Origin: Thermoleophilia bacterium
GTDB lineage: Bacteria > Actinomycetota > Thermoleophilia > Gaiellales > Gaiellaceae
DNA length: 11,939 nucleotides
Reading direction: 5' to 3'
Assembly (NCBI GenBank): GCA_025935275.1
Contig: JAICVP010000040.1
Span: forward strand, 1 to 11,939
Each line of letters opens with the position of its first letter. The first letter of the stretch is position 1. The notes beneath the pieces were generated by a model, which was not told where the DNA came from, made no database searches, and saw only the letters and a program-made list of their open reading frames with translations. Shown here piece by piece: positions 1-6,147 of this stretch. Position numbers and translations under genes: made by a program.

Positions 1-542
1 AAGATCGTCCCGTCCTCCTCCCACAGCCAGCTCCTTCCCTCCTCGATCTGCGTCCGGGTACGCCATTCGAAGAGCGCCGGGTCGCGCGCGTAGGCGTCGA
101 TGCCCACCTCTTCCAAAAACGCGGCCGCCGACGTGCGGATAAGGAGCTCGAGATCGTGCAGAGTGGCCGGTCGAAGCGCCGAGCCTCCGGCTTCTGGCTC
201 GTCTTCGAGGACGTACACCGGCTGTCCGGGCCGGTCCTCTCGGACGTGGGGAAGGTGGTCCCGCGCCGCCTCCCAGAGGTCGGTGACCGCGCGCTCGTCA
301 CCGATCAGCATGCGAGGCCGCGAGCGCGCCGCGACCTTCGCGAATGCTCCGGCCCCCTCGCCGGAAGGCACGAGATTTGCACCGAGGTGACAGACGGCCA
401 CGAGCTCGCCCCCTTCACGCAGAGCGACGAAGCGCCCGAGGCCGCGGCGCGCCACGTCCTCCAGGAAGACTCGTTCGATCGGTTCCCGCCCGCAGAACTC
501 GAGGATCTCCTCGAGCGAAGGCCGCTTGACCAGGCGCGGCAT
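1..542 (-). CDS. DUF4081 / GNAT-family N-acetyltransferase (N-terminal 180 residues, cut by window edge)
   Basis: My translation from the ATG at 542 (minus strand) stays open to the left edge and gives about 180 residues. Residues 1-115 look like the actinobacterial DUF4081 domain that precedes a GNAT fold: a GANLVPSGEG stretch near residues 54-63 and RPGQPVYVL near 104-112 are the recognisable landmarks. Residues 122-180 begin the acetyl-CoA-dependent GNAT domain (LRPATLHDLELL, then FLEEVGIDAY). The acetyl-CoA pyrophosphate-binding loop lies outside the window, so catalysis cannot be checked. The acceptor substrate is unknown. The start faces the nucleoside phosphorylase start at 563 with only 20 bp between them. 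No Shine-Dalgarno sequence is visible, but TATCGT lies 8 nt before the ATG, suggesting leaderless translation. The family assignment is recalled from motif pattern and was not searched. Confidence 0.85.
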   Translation of the reverse strand, partial: MPRLVKRPSLEEILEFCGREPIERVFLEDVARRGLGRFVALREGGELVAVCHLGANLVPSGEGAGAFAKVAARSRPRMLIGDERAVTDLWEAARDHLPHVREDRPGQPVYVLEDEPEAGGSALRPATLHDLELLIRTSAAAFLEEVGIDAYARDPALFEWRTRTQIEEGRSWLWEEDGTI

Positions 543-549
543 TGCCGGG

Positions 550-556
550 GACGATA
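550..556. promoter_or_regulatory. Candidate overlapping divergent -10 elements between GNAT and phosphorylase genes
   Basis: On the minus strand TATCGT (556 down to 551) fits TANNNT and ends 8 nt before the ATG at 542. On the plus strand GACGAT (550-555) is one base from TANNNT and ends 7 nt before the ATG at 563. The two hexamers are offset by one base, the same geometry as the much cleaner site at 7829-7835. The plus-strand element is weak, so this is a suggestion only. Confidence 0.3.
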
Positions 557-562
557 ACCCGC

Positions 563-1270
563 ATGCCCATACATGTCAGAGCTGAGAAAGGCGACTACGC
601 GGAGGCGTGCCTCGTCCCGGGCGACCCTCTGCGCGCCAAGTACATCGCGGAGAACTTCCTGGAAGGCGCCGAGCAGAAGAACTGGGAGCGCGGGATGCTC
701 GGCTACACGGGCACGTTCAACGGCAAGCCGGTCTCGGTGCAGTCGACCGGAATGGGGTGCCCGTCCGCAGCGATCGTGATCGAGGAGCTGCACATGCTCG
801 GGGTCAAGCGCATCCTCCGGATCGGCACGTGCGGGGGCCTGCAGCCCGACCTGAAGCTCGGCGACCTGATCGTCGCGGTGTCGGCCATCGCGCAGGACTC
901 CACCGCCGTGCACTACCTGGCCGGCGAGGCCCATACGCCAACCGCCGACTGGGAGCTCGTCCACGGGGCCGTCCACGCGGCGAAGGAGCTCGGCAAGCCC
1001 GTGCGCGTCGGACCGATCGTCTCGAGCGACATCTTCTACGACCCTGACAAGGACCGGGCCAAGCGCTGGTCCGAGCGCGGCATCCTCGCCGTCGAGATGG
1101 AGGCCGCCGTCCTCTTCACGCTCGGCGCCCTGCGGGGCTTCAAGGCGGGCTGCCTGCTGACGGTCAGCGACGTCGTGGTCGAAGGCGAGTTCGTGCGCAT
1201 CTCCGACGAGGAGATGAAGGCGGCCGTCGACCAGATGACCGAGCTCGCGCTCGGCACGGTCACCGGTTGA
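563..1270 (+). CDS. deoD: Purine-nucleoside phosphorylase, PNP/UDP family 1 (DeoD-type or MTA phosphorylase-like)
   Basis: Phosphorolytic cleavage of purine (deoxy)nucleosides to base plus (deoxy)ribose-1-phosphate in cytosolic purine salvage. The 235-residue protein from ATG 563 has the hexameric-family landmarks: His4, PGDPLRAKYI with Arg24, RGMLGYTGT with Arg43, RIGTCGG with Arg87 (Thr89 where E. coli DeoD has Ser), VEME 177-180 for ribose binding, and VSD with the catalytic Asp203. After Asp203 the chain does not resemble E. coli DeoD: the ungapped equivalent of DeoD Arg217 is Glu. The tail VRISDEEMKAAVDQM and the segment LFTLGALRGFKA recall the archaeal (Sulfolobus-type) purine nucleoside/methylthioadenosine phosphorylases of similar length, so substrate range may include MTA or guanosine. 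The TTG at 542 would extend the N-terminus by seven residues beyond the conserved MPIH and is rejected. The stop overlaps the next gene's start (TTGA), implying translational coupling. Confidence 0.85.
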   Translation: MPIHVRAEKGDYAEACLVPGDPLRAKYIAENFLEGAEQKNWERGMLGYTGTFNGKPVSVQSTGMGCPSAAIVIEELHMLGVKRILRIGTCGGLQPDLKLGDLIVAVSAIAQDSTAVHYLAGEAHTPTADWELVHGAVHAAKELGKPVRVGPIVSSDIFYDPDKDRAKRWSERGILAVEMEAAVLFTLGALRGFKAGCLLTVSDVVVEGEFVRISDEEMKAAVDQMTELALGTVTG

Positions 1271-2184
1271 CCGACACCGTCTTCCTGGTCAACCCGGCCT
1301 CCGCCAACGGCTCGACCGGGCGGGCCTGGCCCGAGATCGCGCACCGCGCAGCCGCGGCCGGGCTGGACGGGGAGGCGCTCTTCAGCGAGGGGCCCGGCGG
1401 GATCGCCATAGCCGCTGAGCGCGCGGCCGCCATGGGAGCGAAGCGCGTGGTGGTCGTCGGCGGGGACGGAACCGTGAACGAGGCCGTGAACGGGCTCCTC
1501 TCGATCGGCGTGGGCAAAGAGATCGAGCTCGCGGTCATCCCACGCGGCACCGGAACCGATTTCGTGCGCACGTTCAAGATCCCGACGAAGGTGGACGACG
1601 CGATCGCGGTCGCGCGGGACGGCGCGGTGCGCGTGATCGACGCGGGCAGAGTCGACTATCGCGCCTGGGACGGGTCAGCCGGCCGCGCGTACTTCGTCAA
1701 CGTCGCAAGCGCGGGCATGAGCGGCGCGGTGGCGATGCGGGCGAACTCGACCTCGAAGGCGCTCGGTGGGAAAGCCTCGTTCCTGTGGGCCACCCTGGCC
1801 GTCTTCGCCCGCTGGCGCAACGTCGACGTCTCCGTGGACGTGGGCGACCAGCACCGCGAGGGCAGCATGCTCGACGTCATCGTGGCCAACTGCGAATGGC
1901 TCGGCGGCGGGATGCACATGACCCCGAACGCGAAGCCCGACGATGGCCTCTTCGATGTCCTCCTCATCGGGGACGTGACGAAGCGCGACCTCGTCCAGAC
2001 GCTGCCGAAGATCTACCGGGGAACGCATCTCCCGCATCCGAAGGCGGAAGAGCTCCGAGGGCCGACCGTGCGTGTGGACGCGGAGACGCCTCTTCCCGTC
2101 GAGCTCGACGGCGAACAGCCCGGGACGACACCCGTGACCTTCCAGGTCGTCCCCGAGGCTCTTCGCCTGTGCGTTCCCGCCTAG
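1267..2184 (+). CDS. Diacylglycerol kinase family lipid kinase (DAGK catalytic domain, YegS/DgkB-like)
   Basis: ATP-dependent kinase fold acting on a lipid such as diacylglycerol (or sphingoid/undecaprenyl-type lipids in relatives), probably at the inner face of the membrane. The 305-residue protein opens with the strand VFLVNPASANGSTGR, has the nucleotide-binding GGDGTVNEAVNG motif at about residues 65-76, a second glycine-rich GTGTDF at 94-99 and a late ELDGEQ near 279-284, all in the usual order for full-length bacterial DAGK-family proteins of about 300 residues. Start is the TTG at 1267, which shares TTGA with the phosphorylase stop. No independent Shine-Dalgarno is seen, so translation likely depends on reinitiation. 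The natural lipid substrate cannot be told from sequence. Its TAG stop overlaps the stop of the convergent small gene in a shared CTAG. Confidence 0.9.
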   Translation: MTDTVFLVNPASANGSTGRAWPEIAHRAAAAGLDGEALFSEGPGGIAIAAERAAAMGAKRVVVVGGDGTVNEAVNGLLSIGVGKEIELAVIPRGTGTDFVRTFKIPTKVDDAIAVARDGAVRVIDAGRVDYRAWDGSAGRAYFVNVASAGMSGAVAMRANSTSKALGGKASFLWATLAVFARWRNVDVSVDVGDQHREGSMLDVIVANCEWLGGGMHMTPNAKPDDGLFDVLLIGDVTKRDLVQTLPKIYRGTHLPHPKAEELRGPTVRVDAETPLPVELDGEQPGTTPVTFQVVPEALRLCVPA

Positions 2185-2375
2185 GCCGCCTGCGCCCAGG
2201 CGGCAGCGAGCTCGTCTCGGTAGAAGACCCAGAGAAGGCCCGCGACGAGCAGCAGCACGGCCTCGTCGAGCGGACCGGGAACCGGAAGCAAGCCGAACAG
2301 CGCGAGACCGCGCAGCGGCCGTGGGATCCTGCCGTCGCGCGTCAGGAGGCGCGTCGCACGGACAGCCCGCTGCAC
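2181..2375 (-). CDS. Small membrane protein, possibly DUF1232-like
   Basis: A 64-residue protein starting at GTG 2375, four bases after the stop of the coiled-coil gene upstream. It has a basic N-terminus (residues 1-22) followed by a hydrophobic stretch at about 24-52 containing GLLPVPGPLDEAVLLL, then an acidic/aromatic end. The PxPGPLDEAVLLL pattern is reminiscent of the DUF1232/YkvA family (IDLIPDxxPxxGxLDD), but the signature is partial and this is inference. Close spacing to its upstream neighbour and a membrane-like composition argue for a real gene; no function is known. Its stop overlaps the stop of the convergent lipid kinase gene by 4 bp (CTAG). It could also be a spurious ORF in the GC-rich frame. 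Confidence 0.55.
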   Translation of the reverse strand: MQRAVRATRLLTRDGRIPRPLRGLALFGLLPVPGPLDEAVLLLVAGLLWVFYRDELAAAWAQAA

Positions 2376-2379
2376 GGCC

Positions 2380-2814
2380 CTAGGAAGCGCTCGACCCGCG
2401 ACCCGAGCCGCCGCCGATCGAGCGGCCCGGAGCCGGCGACGGTGCCTTGTCGGCGGCTTCCTTGGTCGTCGTGCTCTTCTTCGCCGTCGGGGTGGTCTTC
2501 GTCTCGGACTTCTTCGCCGTCGTCTTCTTGGCGGCGGACTTCGCTTCGTTCGACTCGAGCTTCGCCAGCCTGCGCTCGAGCCGCTCGATCTGCTTGCGGA
2601 GCTCCTTGAGCTCGTCCGCAGCGGCGAGCCCAGCCTGCGCGACTGCGCCGCGCGCGCTCTGGTCGATCCTCGTCTTCGCGTCCATGACCCTGCCGAGGGC
2701 GTCGGTCACGCGCGGGTTCTTGCTCAGCTCCTCGACGAGCTTGGTCACGGCTTCCTCGCCGCGGCCGGCAAGCCGATTGAACGTTCCGCTGTCATTTGGC
2801 TTGTTGCTTGCCAT
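2380..2814 (-). CDS. Hypothetical coiled-coil protein with Lys/Thr/Ala-rich tail (phasin-like layout)
   Basis: A 144-residue soluble protein. Residues 1-60 are a polar helical region (EEAVTKLVEELSKNPRVTDALG). Residues 65-90 form a heptad-like coiled coil (ELKELRKQIERLERRLAKLE). Residues 91-125 are rich in Lys, Thr and Ala (repeated AKK/TKK blocks, like the tails of histone H1-like or phasin-like actinobacterial proteins), and the end is Gly/Ser-rich. This layout suggests oligomerisation plus binding to an acidic partner such as DNA or a granule surface; no enzyme motif is present. The ATG at 2814 is supported by GGAGGG about six bases upstream. A TAAGGT hexamer at 2848-2843 (minus strand) could be a -10 element in the 52-bp gap, so the gene may have its own promoter as well as read-through from the DUF4349 gene. 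Confidence 0.75.
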   Translation of the reverse strand: MASNKPNDSGTFNRLAGRGEEAVTKLVEELSKNPRVTDALGRVMDAKTRIDQSARGAVAQAGLAAADELKELRKQIERLERRLAKLESNEAKSAAKKTTAKKSETKTTPTAKKSTTTKEAADKAPSPAPGRSIGGGSGRGSSAS

Positions 2815-2866
2815 CAGATCCCTCCGTTCGCTTTCTCCAGGGACCTTACCCGCACAGGCTCTCGAG

Positions 2867-3742
2867 CTAAGCGTGAGCCAGGCGCTTTCTGACCTCGCGG
2901 CCGGCGAGGAAGCCGAGACCGAGCAGGATCAGAATGGGCGCGGCGACGGCGATCCCGATGAAGATCCAGCCGACGACGGTGAGAAACGCGGAGCCCGCGG
3001 TCGCCCACGCGTCCACGATGCTGAAGCCGCCGCCATTCGGCGGGACGGCGACGAGCTCGTGCATGCTCAGCGAGATCGTCGCGAAGGCGACGCGGTTCTC
3101 GAGGTACTGCAGCCGGCCGCGCGCCTGCTCGAGATCGAGCTGCACCTGGGAGAGCTGGGTCTGGACGGCGAGCGCCGCAGGGACGTCGTCCGCGCGCTGC
3201 AGAAGCTCGAGCAGCTGGGCCTCGACCGCGCGCAGCTGACGGATCCGCGCGTTCAGATCGACGAACTCTTTCGAAACGTCCTGGCCGCTCTCCTCCAGGC
3301 GCTCGACCTTGCCGAGTCCGCGCAGCCGTGAGAGCGCCGTGTCGTAGCTCTCCGCGGGAATTCGCATGACGAGCGAGCCCTCGGCAATGCGCTTGCCGCT
3401 CCCCTGAGAGGCAAACGACTCGACCACGAAGCCGCCGAGCGAATCGGCCACGACGTGCGCCTCGGCCGCCTTGTCGTCGAAGCTGCCGTGCCCGATCCCG
3501 AGCTGGAGAGTCGCCGTCTTCACGATCTGCGGCCCGACCTGCGGAACCTGAGAAGAGATCAGCTGGTCGCCGCTCCCCTTGGAGCCGCCGCCACCAGCGC
3601 TCGCGTCGGCGGATCCTTCCGAGACCTCCACTCCTCCGCCGCCGGTCGAGCCGGCCGAGCTCTCCGAGCTCTCCGAGCCGGAATTGCATGCGCTCACCGC
3701 GAGCGCGAGGACGATTGGGACGAGCAGCGCGAGCTTCTTCAT
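2867..3742 (-). CDS. DUF4349 domain-containing lipoprotein
   Basis: A 291-residue exported protein. Residues 1-18 form a lipoprotein signal peptide (MKKLALL..., lipobox VSAC) with Cys19 as the predicted lipidation site. A low-complexity Ser/Gly linker follows to about residue 60. The DUF4349 core runs roughly 68-275: a beta-rich half (IVKTATLQLGI ... GSLVMRIPAESYDTALSRLRGLGKV), then a coiled coil around 160-215, and a predicted transmembrane helix at about 254-277 with a basic cytoplasmic end (REVRKRLAHA). The protein would therefore be tethered at both ends, with the core on the outer face of the membrane. Role in the family is not established; relatives are envelope proteins. A strong AAGGAGG lies just before the ATG, and it is partly inside an inverted repeat (3743-3780). 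Confidence 0.88.
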   Translation of the reverse strand: MKKLALLVPIVLALAVSACNSGSESSESSAGSTGGGGVEVSEGSADASAGGGGSKGSGDQLISSQVPQVGPQIVKTATLQLGIGHGSFDDKAAEAHVVADSLGGFVVESFASQGSGKRIAEGSLVMRIPAESYDTALSRLRGLGKVERLEESGQDVSKEFVDLNARIRQLRAVEAQLLELLQRADDVPAALAVQTQLSQVQLDLEQARGRLQYLENRVAFATISLSMHELVAVPPNGGGFSIVDAWATAGSAFLTVVGWIFIGIAVAAPILILLGLGFLAGREVRKRLAHA

Positions 3743-3780
3743 CTCTGCCTCCTTGGTGACGCTTGCTTCGACAGGCAGAG
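3743..3780. promoter_or_regulatory. 8-bp inverted repeat at the DUF4349 start (operator or SD-masking hairpin)
   Basis: CTCTGCCT at 3743-3750 is exactly complementary to AGGCAGAG at 3773-3780, with 22 bases between. It lies in the 59-bp divergent gap between the DUF4349 and thioesterase genes. In the minus-strand transcript the 3' arm includes the AGG end of the AAGGAGG ribosome-binding site and abuts the ATG, so pairing would hide the site. As DNA it could be an operator. Both readings are inference. Confidence 0.4.
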
Positions 3781-3801
3781 GGCTGAGAAAGTTCCCGGCC
3801 C

Positions 3802-4224
3802 ATGGACGGCTACCACTTCTCCGTCGACCTGCGCGTGCGCTTCAGCGAAACCGACGCGCAGGGAATCGCCAACAACGCCGTCTACCTGAACTGGTTCGAG
3901 GTCGCGCGTGTCTCGTACCTCGCGCGCTTCCCCGGCGGCTACCGGGGGCTGATCGAACAGGGCGTCGAGGCGCTCACGATCGAGGCCTACGTCCGCTATC
4001 TGGCGCCATGCGGCTTCGACGACGAACTACGGATCCACACGCGCGTCACGCATCTGCGCGGAGCCCGGTTCCGCTTCGAGTACGTGCTCGAGCGCGTCGA
4101 CGAGCCTCAGGCGAAGATCGCCGAGGGCTGGACGGGCCATGCCTGTGTCGATGCGACGACGCTGCGCCCGACGCGGATGCCGGCCTGGCTGGCCGAAGGG
4201 ATCGCCGAGGCCGAACGCGGCTAG
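3802..4224 (+). CDS. Acyl-CoA thioesterase, hotdog fold (YbgC / 4-hydroxybenzoyl-CoA thioesterase family)
   Basis: Hydrolysis of an acyl-CoA thioester in the cytoplasm. The 140-residue length and the opening motif VRFSETDAQGIANNAVYLNWFEVAR (residues 12 onward, with Asp18 at the position of the catalytic Asp in E. coli YbgC) are typical of the family. The strand pattern of a single hotdog domain continues through YVRYLAPCGFDDELRIHTRV and RFRFEYVLER. Where YbgC has Tyr-His after the G-V pair, this protein has Asn-Asn, which may mark a different subfamily or substrate. It stands alone on the plus strand, diverging from the DUF4349 gene, with only a weak ribosome-binding site. Its TAG stop shares CTAG with the stop of the VanW-family gene. 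The acyl substrate is not predictable. Confidence 0.87.
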   Translation: MDGYHFSVDLRVRFSETDAQGIANNAVYLNWFEVARVSYLARFPGGYRGLIEQGVEALTIEAYVRYLAPCGFDDELRIHTRVTHLRGARFRFEYVLERVDEPQAKIAEGWTGHACVDATTLRPTRMPAWLAEGIAEAERG

Positions 4225-6104
4225 GGCTTGTGGCCGGTGGTCGTGCCGCTCGACGTCGTCGTGCCGGTGGTCGTTGCGGTCTGCGTGGTGGCCGGCGGGG
4301 TCGACTCGACCGGCACCGGCTTCGTCCCGACCCGCACGACCTTGGGCTCGGCGAGATAGTTCGAGTTCCAGGTGGTGTCGAAGAGGAGCTTGCCCTTCGC
4401 GTCGTAGACCAGCCGGCGCACCGAGACCGAGCGCGAGGGCTGGCCATACTCCTCTACGACCTTCTGTCCCACGTAGAGATCGGGGTCGGGCTCGCGCTTC
4501 AGCGGCGGGGGCCCCGTCTCTTCGAGCGGCGTCGTCTGGGACTCGACGCGGCGATGGAGCGGCGTCCCGAAGAGCCGCACGGTGAGCGACGAGGAGCCCA
4601 CGATCGTGCGCAGGAGAATCCATTGGTCCGAGTCGTTCTGGAACGTGAGGTCGGTGTCGGGGTAGTTGACCGTTGCGTCGCGGCCGAGCGGATAGTGGTC
4701 GATGTAGAGGGCGTGGTTCGTCCGTGAGGTGATCGGAAGCCCCGCCTCGAAGGCCGCGTTGAAGACCGTCGTCGAGACCTGGCAGACGCCCCCGCCGAGC
4801 CCGGTCTTGAGCTCACCGTTGATGATCACCGGCGCCTCGAGAAAGCCCTGGGCCGCGTTCCGTTCGCCGGTCGTCTGGTTGAAGGAGAACGTCGAATGGG
4901 GCGCGATCATGTGCCGGTCGATCAGCTGCGCGACGAGCTGCACGTTGTGGATGCGGTTTGCGTCGCCGCCGTAGAAGGTCGTGTAGCGCCCGACGAGACC
5001 GGTGATGCCCAGGGTCTTCGCCTTCTCCGTCGAGAGCTTGGGCTCCGCGGCGACGACGACGATCTGCGCGGTGCGGTTGACCGTCCGCAGCGCGGCGGCG
5101 AGCAGAGCCTGCTCCGTCGCCTCGACGTCGAGCTTGCGGCCGTCCCGTGACGGGATCACGTGCGCCTTGCCGGCGTCGTCGACAGTGAAGTCGACCTCGC
5201 GCGGGGCGCGCGCGACGGCGCGGCTTAGGTTGTCGAAGTACTCCTTGGCGTCAGGGCCGCCGATCGCCAGCGCGCGCTCTCCGTCGTGCGGGAGCTCCAG
5301 GAACGACGCCATCTGCTCGGGCGTCACCGTCAGGTGCACGCCCTTGTAGACGAAAGTGACCGGGCCCGAGAGCGCGACCCGGACCTGCTGGGCCACCGCC
5401 CGCAAGGCGTCCTGGCCGACCGCCGGAGGCGTGGTCTTGATGGGCAGGGCGACCGGCCCTTCCCGCTGCAGCGAAGCGAGCGCGGCGACCATCGTCGCGC
5501 CGGCAGACTCGGTCTCGAGGTTCCGGCTCGCCTCGCCGGGGATCAAGACGGGCTGGCCGTTCCGCAGGACGATGGCGGCCTCGCGCCCGTCCACCTCGAC
5601 CTGCTTGGCGATCACGCGCAGCTGGCGCTCGAGTGCAGCCGAGTCGGCGCGCGCGGCCGGCTCGACCTCCGAGCCGAAAAGACGTAGCTGCACCCGCTTG
5701 AGCCCGCGGAACGGGGCGGTGCCGTCGCCGCGGTCGAGTGCCTCCGCCGCCGCGCCTGCCCAGTCGCTGCGCACGGCGAGCTGCGCGGGCGCGATCGACC
5801 AGCGGCGGCCCGCTCCCGTGAAGACGACCGGCTCGGTCGCGAGCGCGTGCGCCCGCGCATCGAGCCTGGCCCGAGCTTCGGGAGCGGAGAGACCCCCGAC
5901 GTCCTGGCCGGAGACCGTGACGCCCTCGGCCACCACGTCGGGATTCCCCGCATAGGCGAAGCCGAAGAGCACGACGGCAAGAAGGAGGACTCCTAGCGCG
6001 GCGACGATCGTCTTCCACCTGCGCCGGACCACGGCAAGACGATCCCGCCGCGCAGGGGACCTCCGGCCCTTGCGGACCGAACCGACGCCGGCCTCCGCCC
6101 TCAT
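4221..6104 (-). CDS. VanW family protein with peptidoglycan-binding-like repeats and G5 domain
   Basis: A 627-residue membrane-anchored envelope protein (numbering from ATG 6104). Residues 1-30 are basic and cytoplasmic, a transmembrane helix spans about 31-52, and the rest is predicted outside. Two repeats of the PG_binding_4/YoaR type occupy about 60-200 and 220-345. The VanW domain (about 365-510) is unmistakable: GLGGGVCQVSTTVFNAAF, then RTNHALYIDHYPLGRDATVNYP and DLTFQND. A G5-like domain follows (about 545-597, ending PKVVRVGTKP), then a Thr-rich tail to the end. VanW proteins occur in vancomycin-resistance clusters but their reaction is unknown; this architecture is widespread in Gram-positives with no resistance genes and there are none here. 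It probably binds peptidoglycan. An upstream TTG at 6125 would add seven residues without a clear ribosome-binding site, so I chose the ATG. It is the last gene of the cluster led by the GH3 gene. Confidence 0.9.
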   Translation of the reverse strand: MRAEAGVGSVRKGRRSPARRDRLAVVRRRWKTIVAALGVLLLAVVLFGFAYAGNPDVVAEGVTVSGQDVGGLSAPEARARLDARAHALATEPVVFTGAGRRWSIAPAQLAVRSDWAGAAAEALDRGDGTAPFRGLKRVQLRLFGSEVEPAARADSAALERQLRVIAKQVEVDGREAAIVLRNGQPVLIPGEASRNLETESAGATMVAALASLQREGPVALPIKTTPPAVGQDALRAVAQQVRVALSGPVTFVYKGVHLTVTPEQMASFLELPHDGERALAIGGPDAKEYFDNLSRAVARAPREVDFTVDDAGKAHVIPSRDGRKLDVEATEQALLAAALRTVNRTAQIVVVAAEPKLSTEKAKTLGITGLVGRYTTFYGGDANRIHNVQLVAQLIDRHMIAPHSTFSFNQTTGERNAAQGFLEAPVIINGELKTGLGGGVCQVSTTVFNAAFEAGLPITSRTNHALYIDHYPLGRDATVNYPDTDLTFQNDSDQWILLRTIVGSSSLTVRLFGTPLHRRVESQTTPLEETGPPPLKREPDPDLYVGQKVVEEYGQPSRSVSVRRLVYDAKGKLLFDTTWNSNYLAEPKVVRVGTKPVPVESTPPATTQTATTTGTTTSSGTTTGHKP

Positions 6105-6115
6105 CGAAGGCCACG

Positions 6116-6121
6116 ACTCTA
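6116..6121 (-). promoter_or_regulatory. Candidate -10 hexamer before the VanW gene
   Basis: TAGAGT on the minus strand (6121 down to 6116) fits TANNNT and ends 11 nt before the ATG at 6104, which would give a transcript with only a few untranslated bases. No -35 is recognisable. A short GC-rich inverted repeat (CCGCCG/CGGCGG, 6126-6139) lies just upstream; it has no T-tract and is not a convincing terminator. This may be an internal promoter of the cluster, but chance occurrence is likely. Confidence 0.22.
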
Positions 6122-6147
6122 GCAACCGCCGCTCGGCGGCCCGACGC

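Noticed and set aside
542..562. TTG start at 542 for the nucleoside phosphorylase
   Set aside because: It adds seven residues before the conserved MPIH terminus, has no ribosome-binding site and coincides with the opposite-strand GNAT start codon.
3579..4727. Plus-strand open frame crossing the DUF4349, thioesterase and VanW regions
   Set aside because: It spans three well-supported genes in other frames and reads as Arg/Ala low-complexity sequence.
4221..6104. VanW gene as evidence of a vancomycin-resistance cluster
   Set aside because: No vanA/H/X-type ligase, dehydrogenase or dipeptidase and no VanRS pair are present. VanW proteins are common in organisms without resistance clusters.
6126..6139. 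Inverted repeat CCGCCG/CGGCGG as an intrinsic terminator between the AMIN/Gmad2 and VanW genes
   Set aside because: The stem is only about 5-6 bp with a tiny loop and no following T-tract. It is likely a by-product of high GC.
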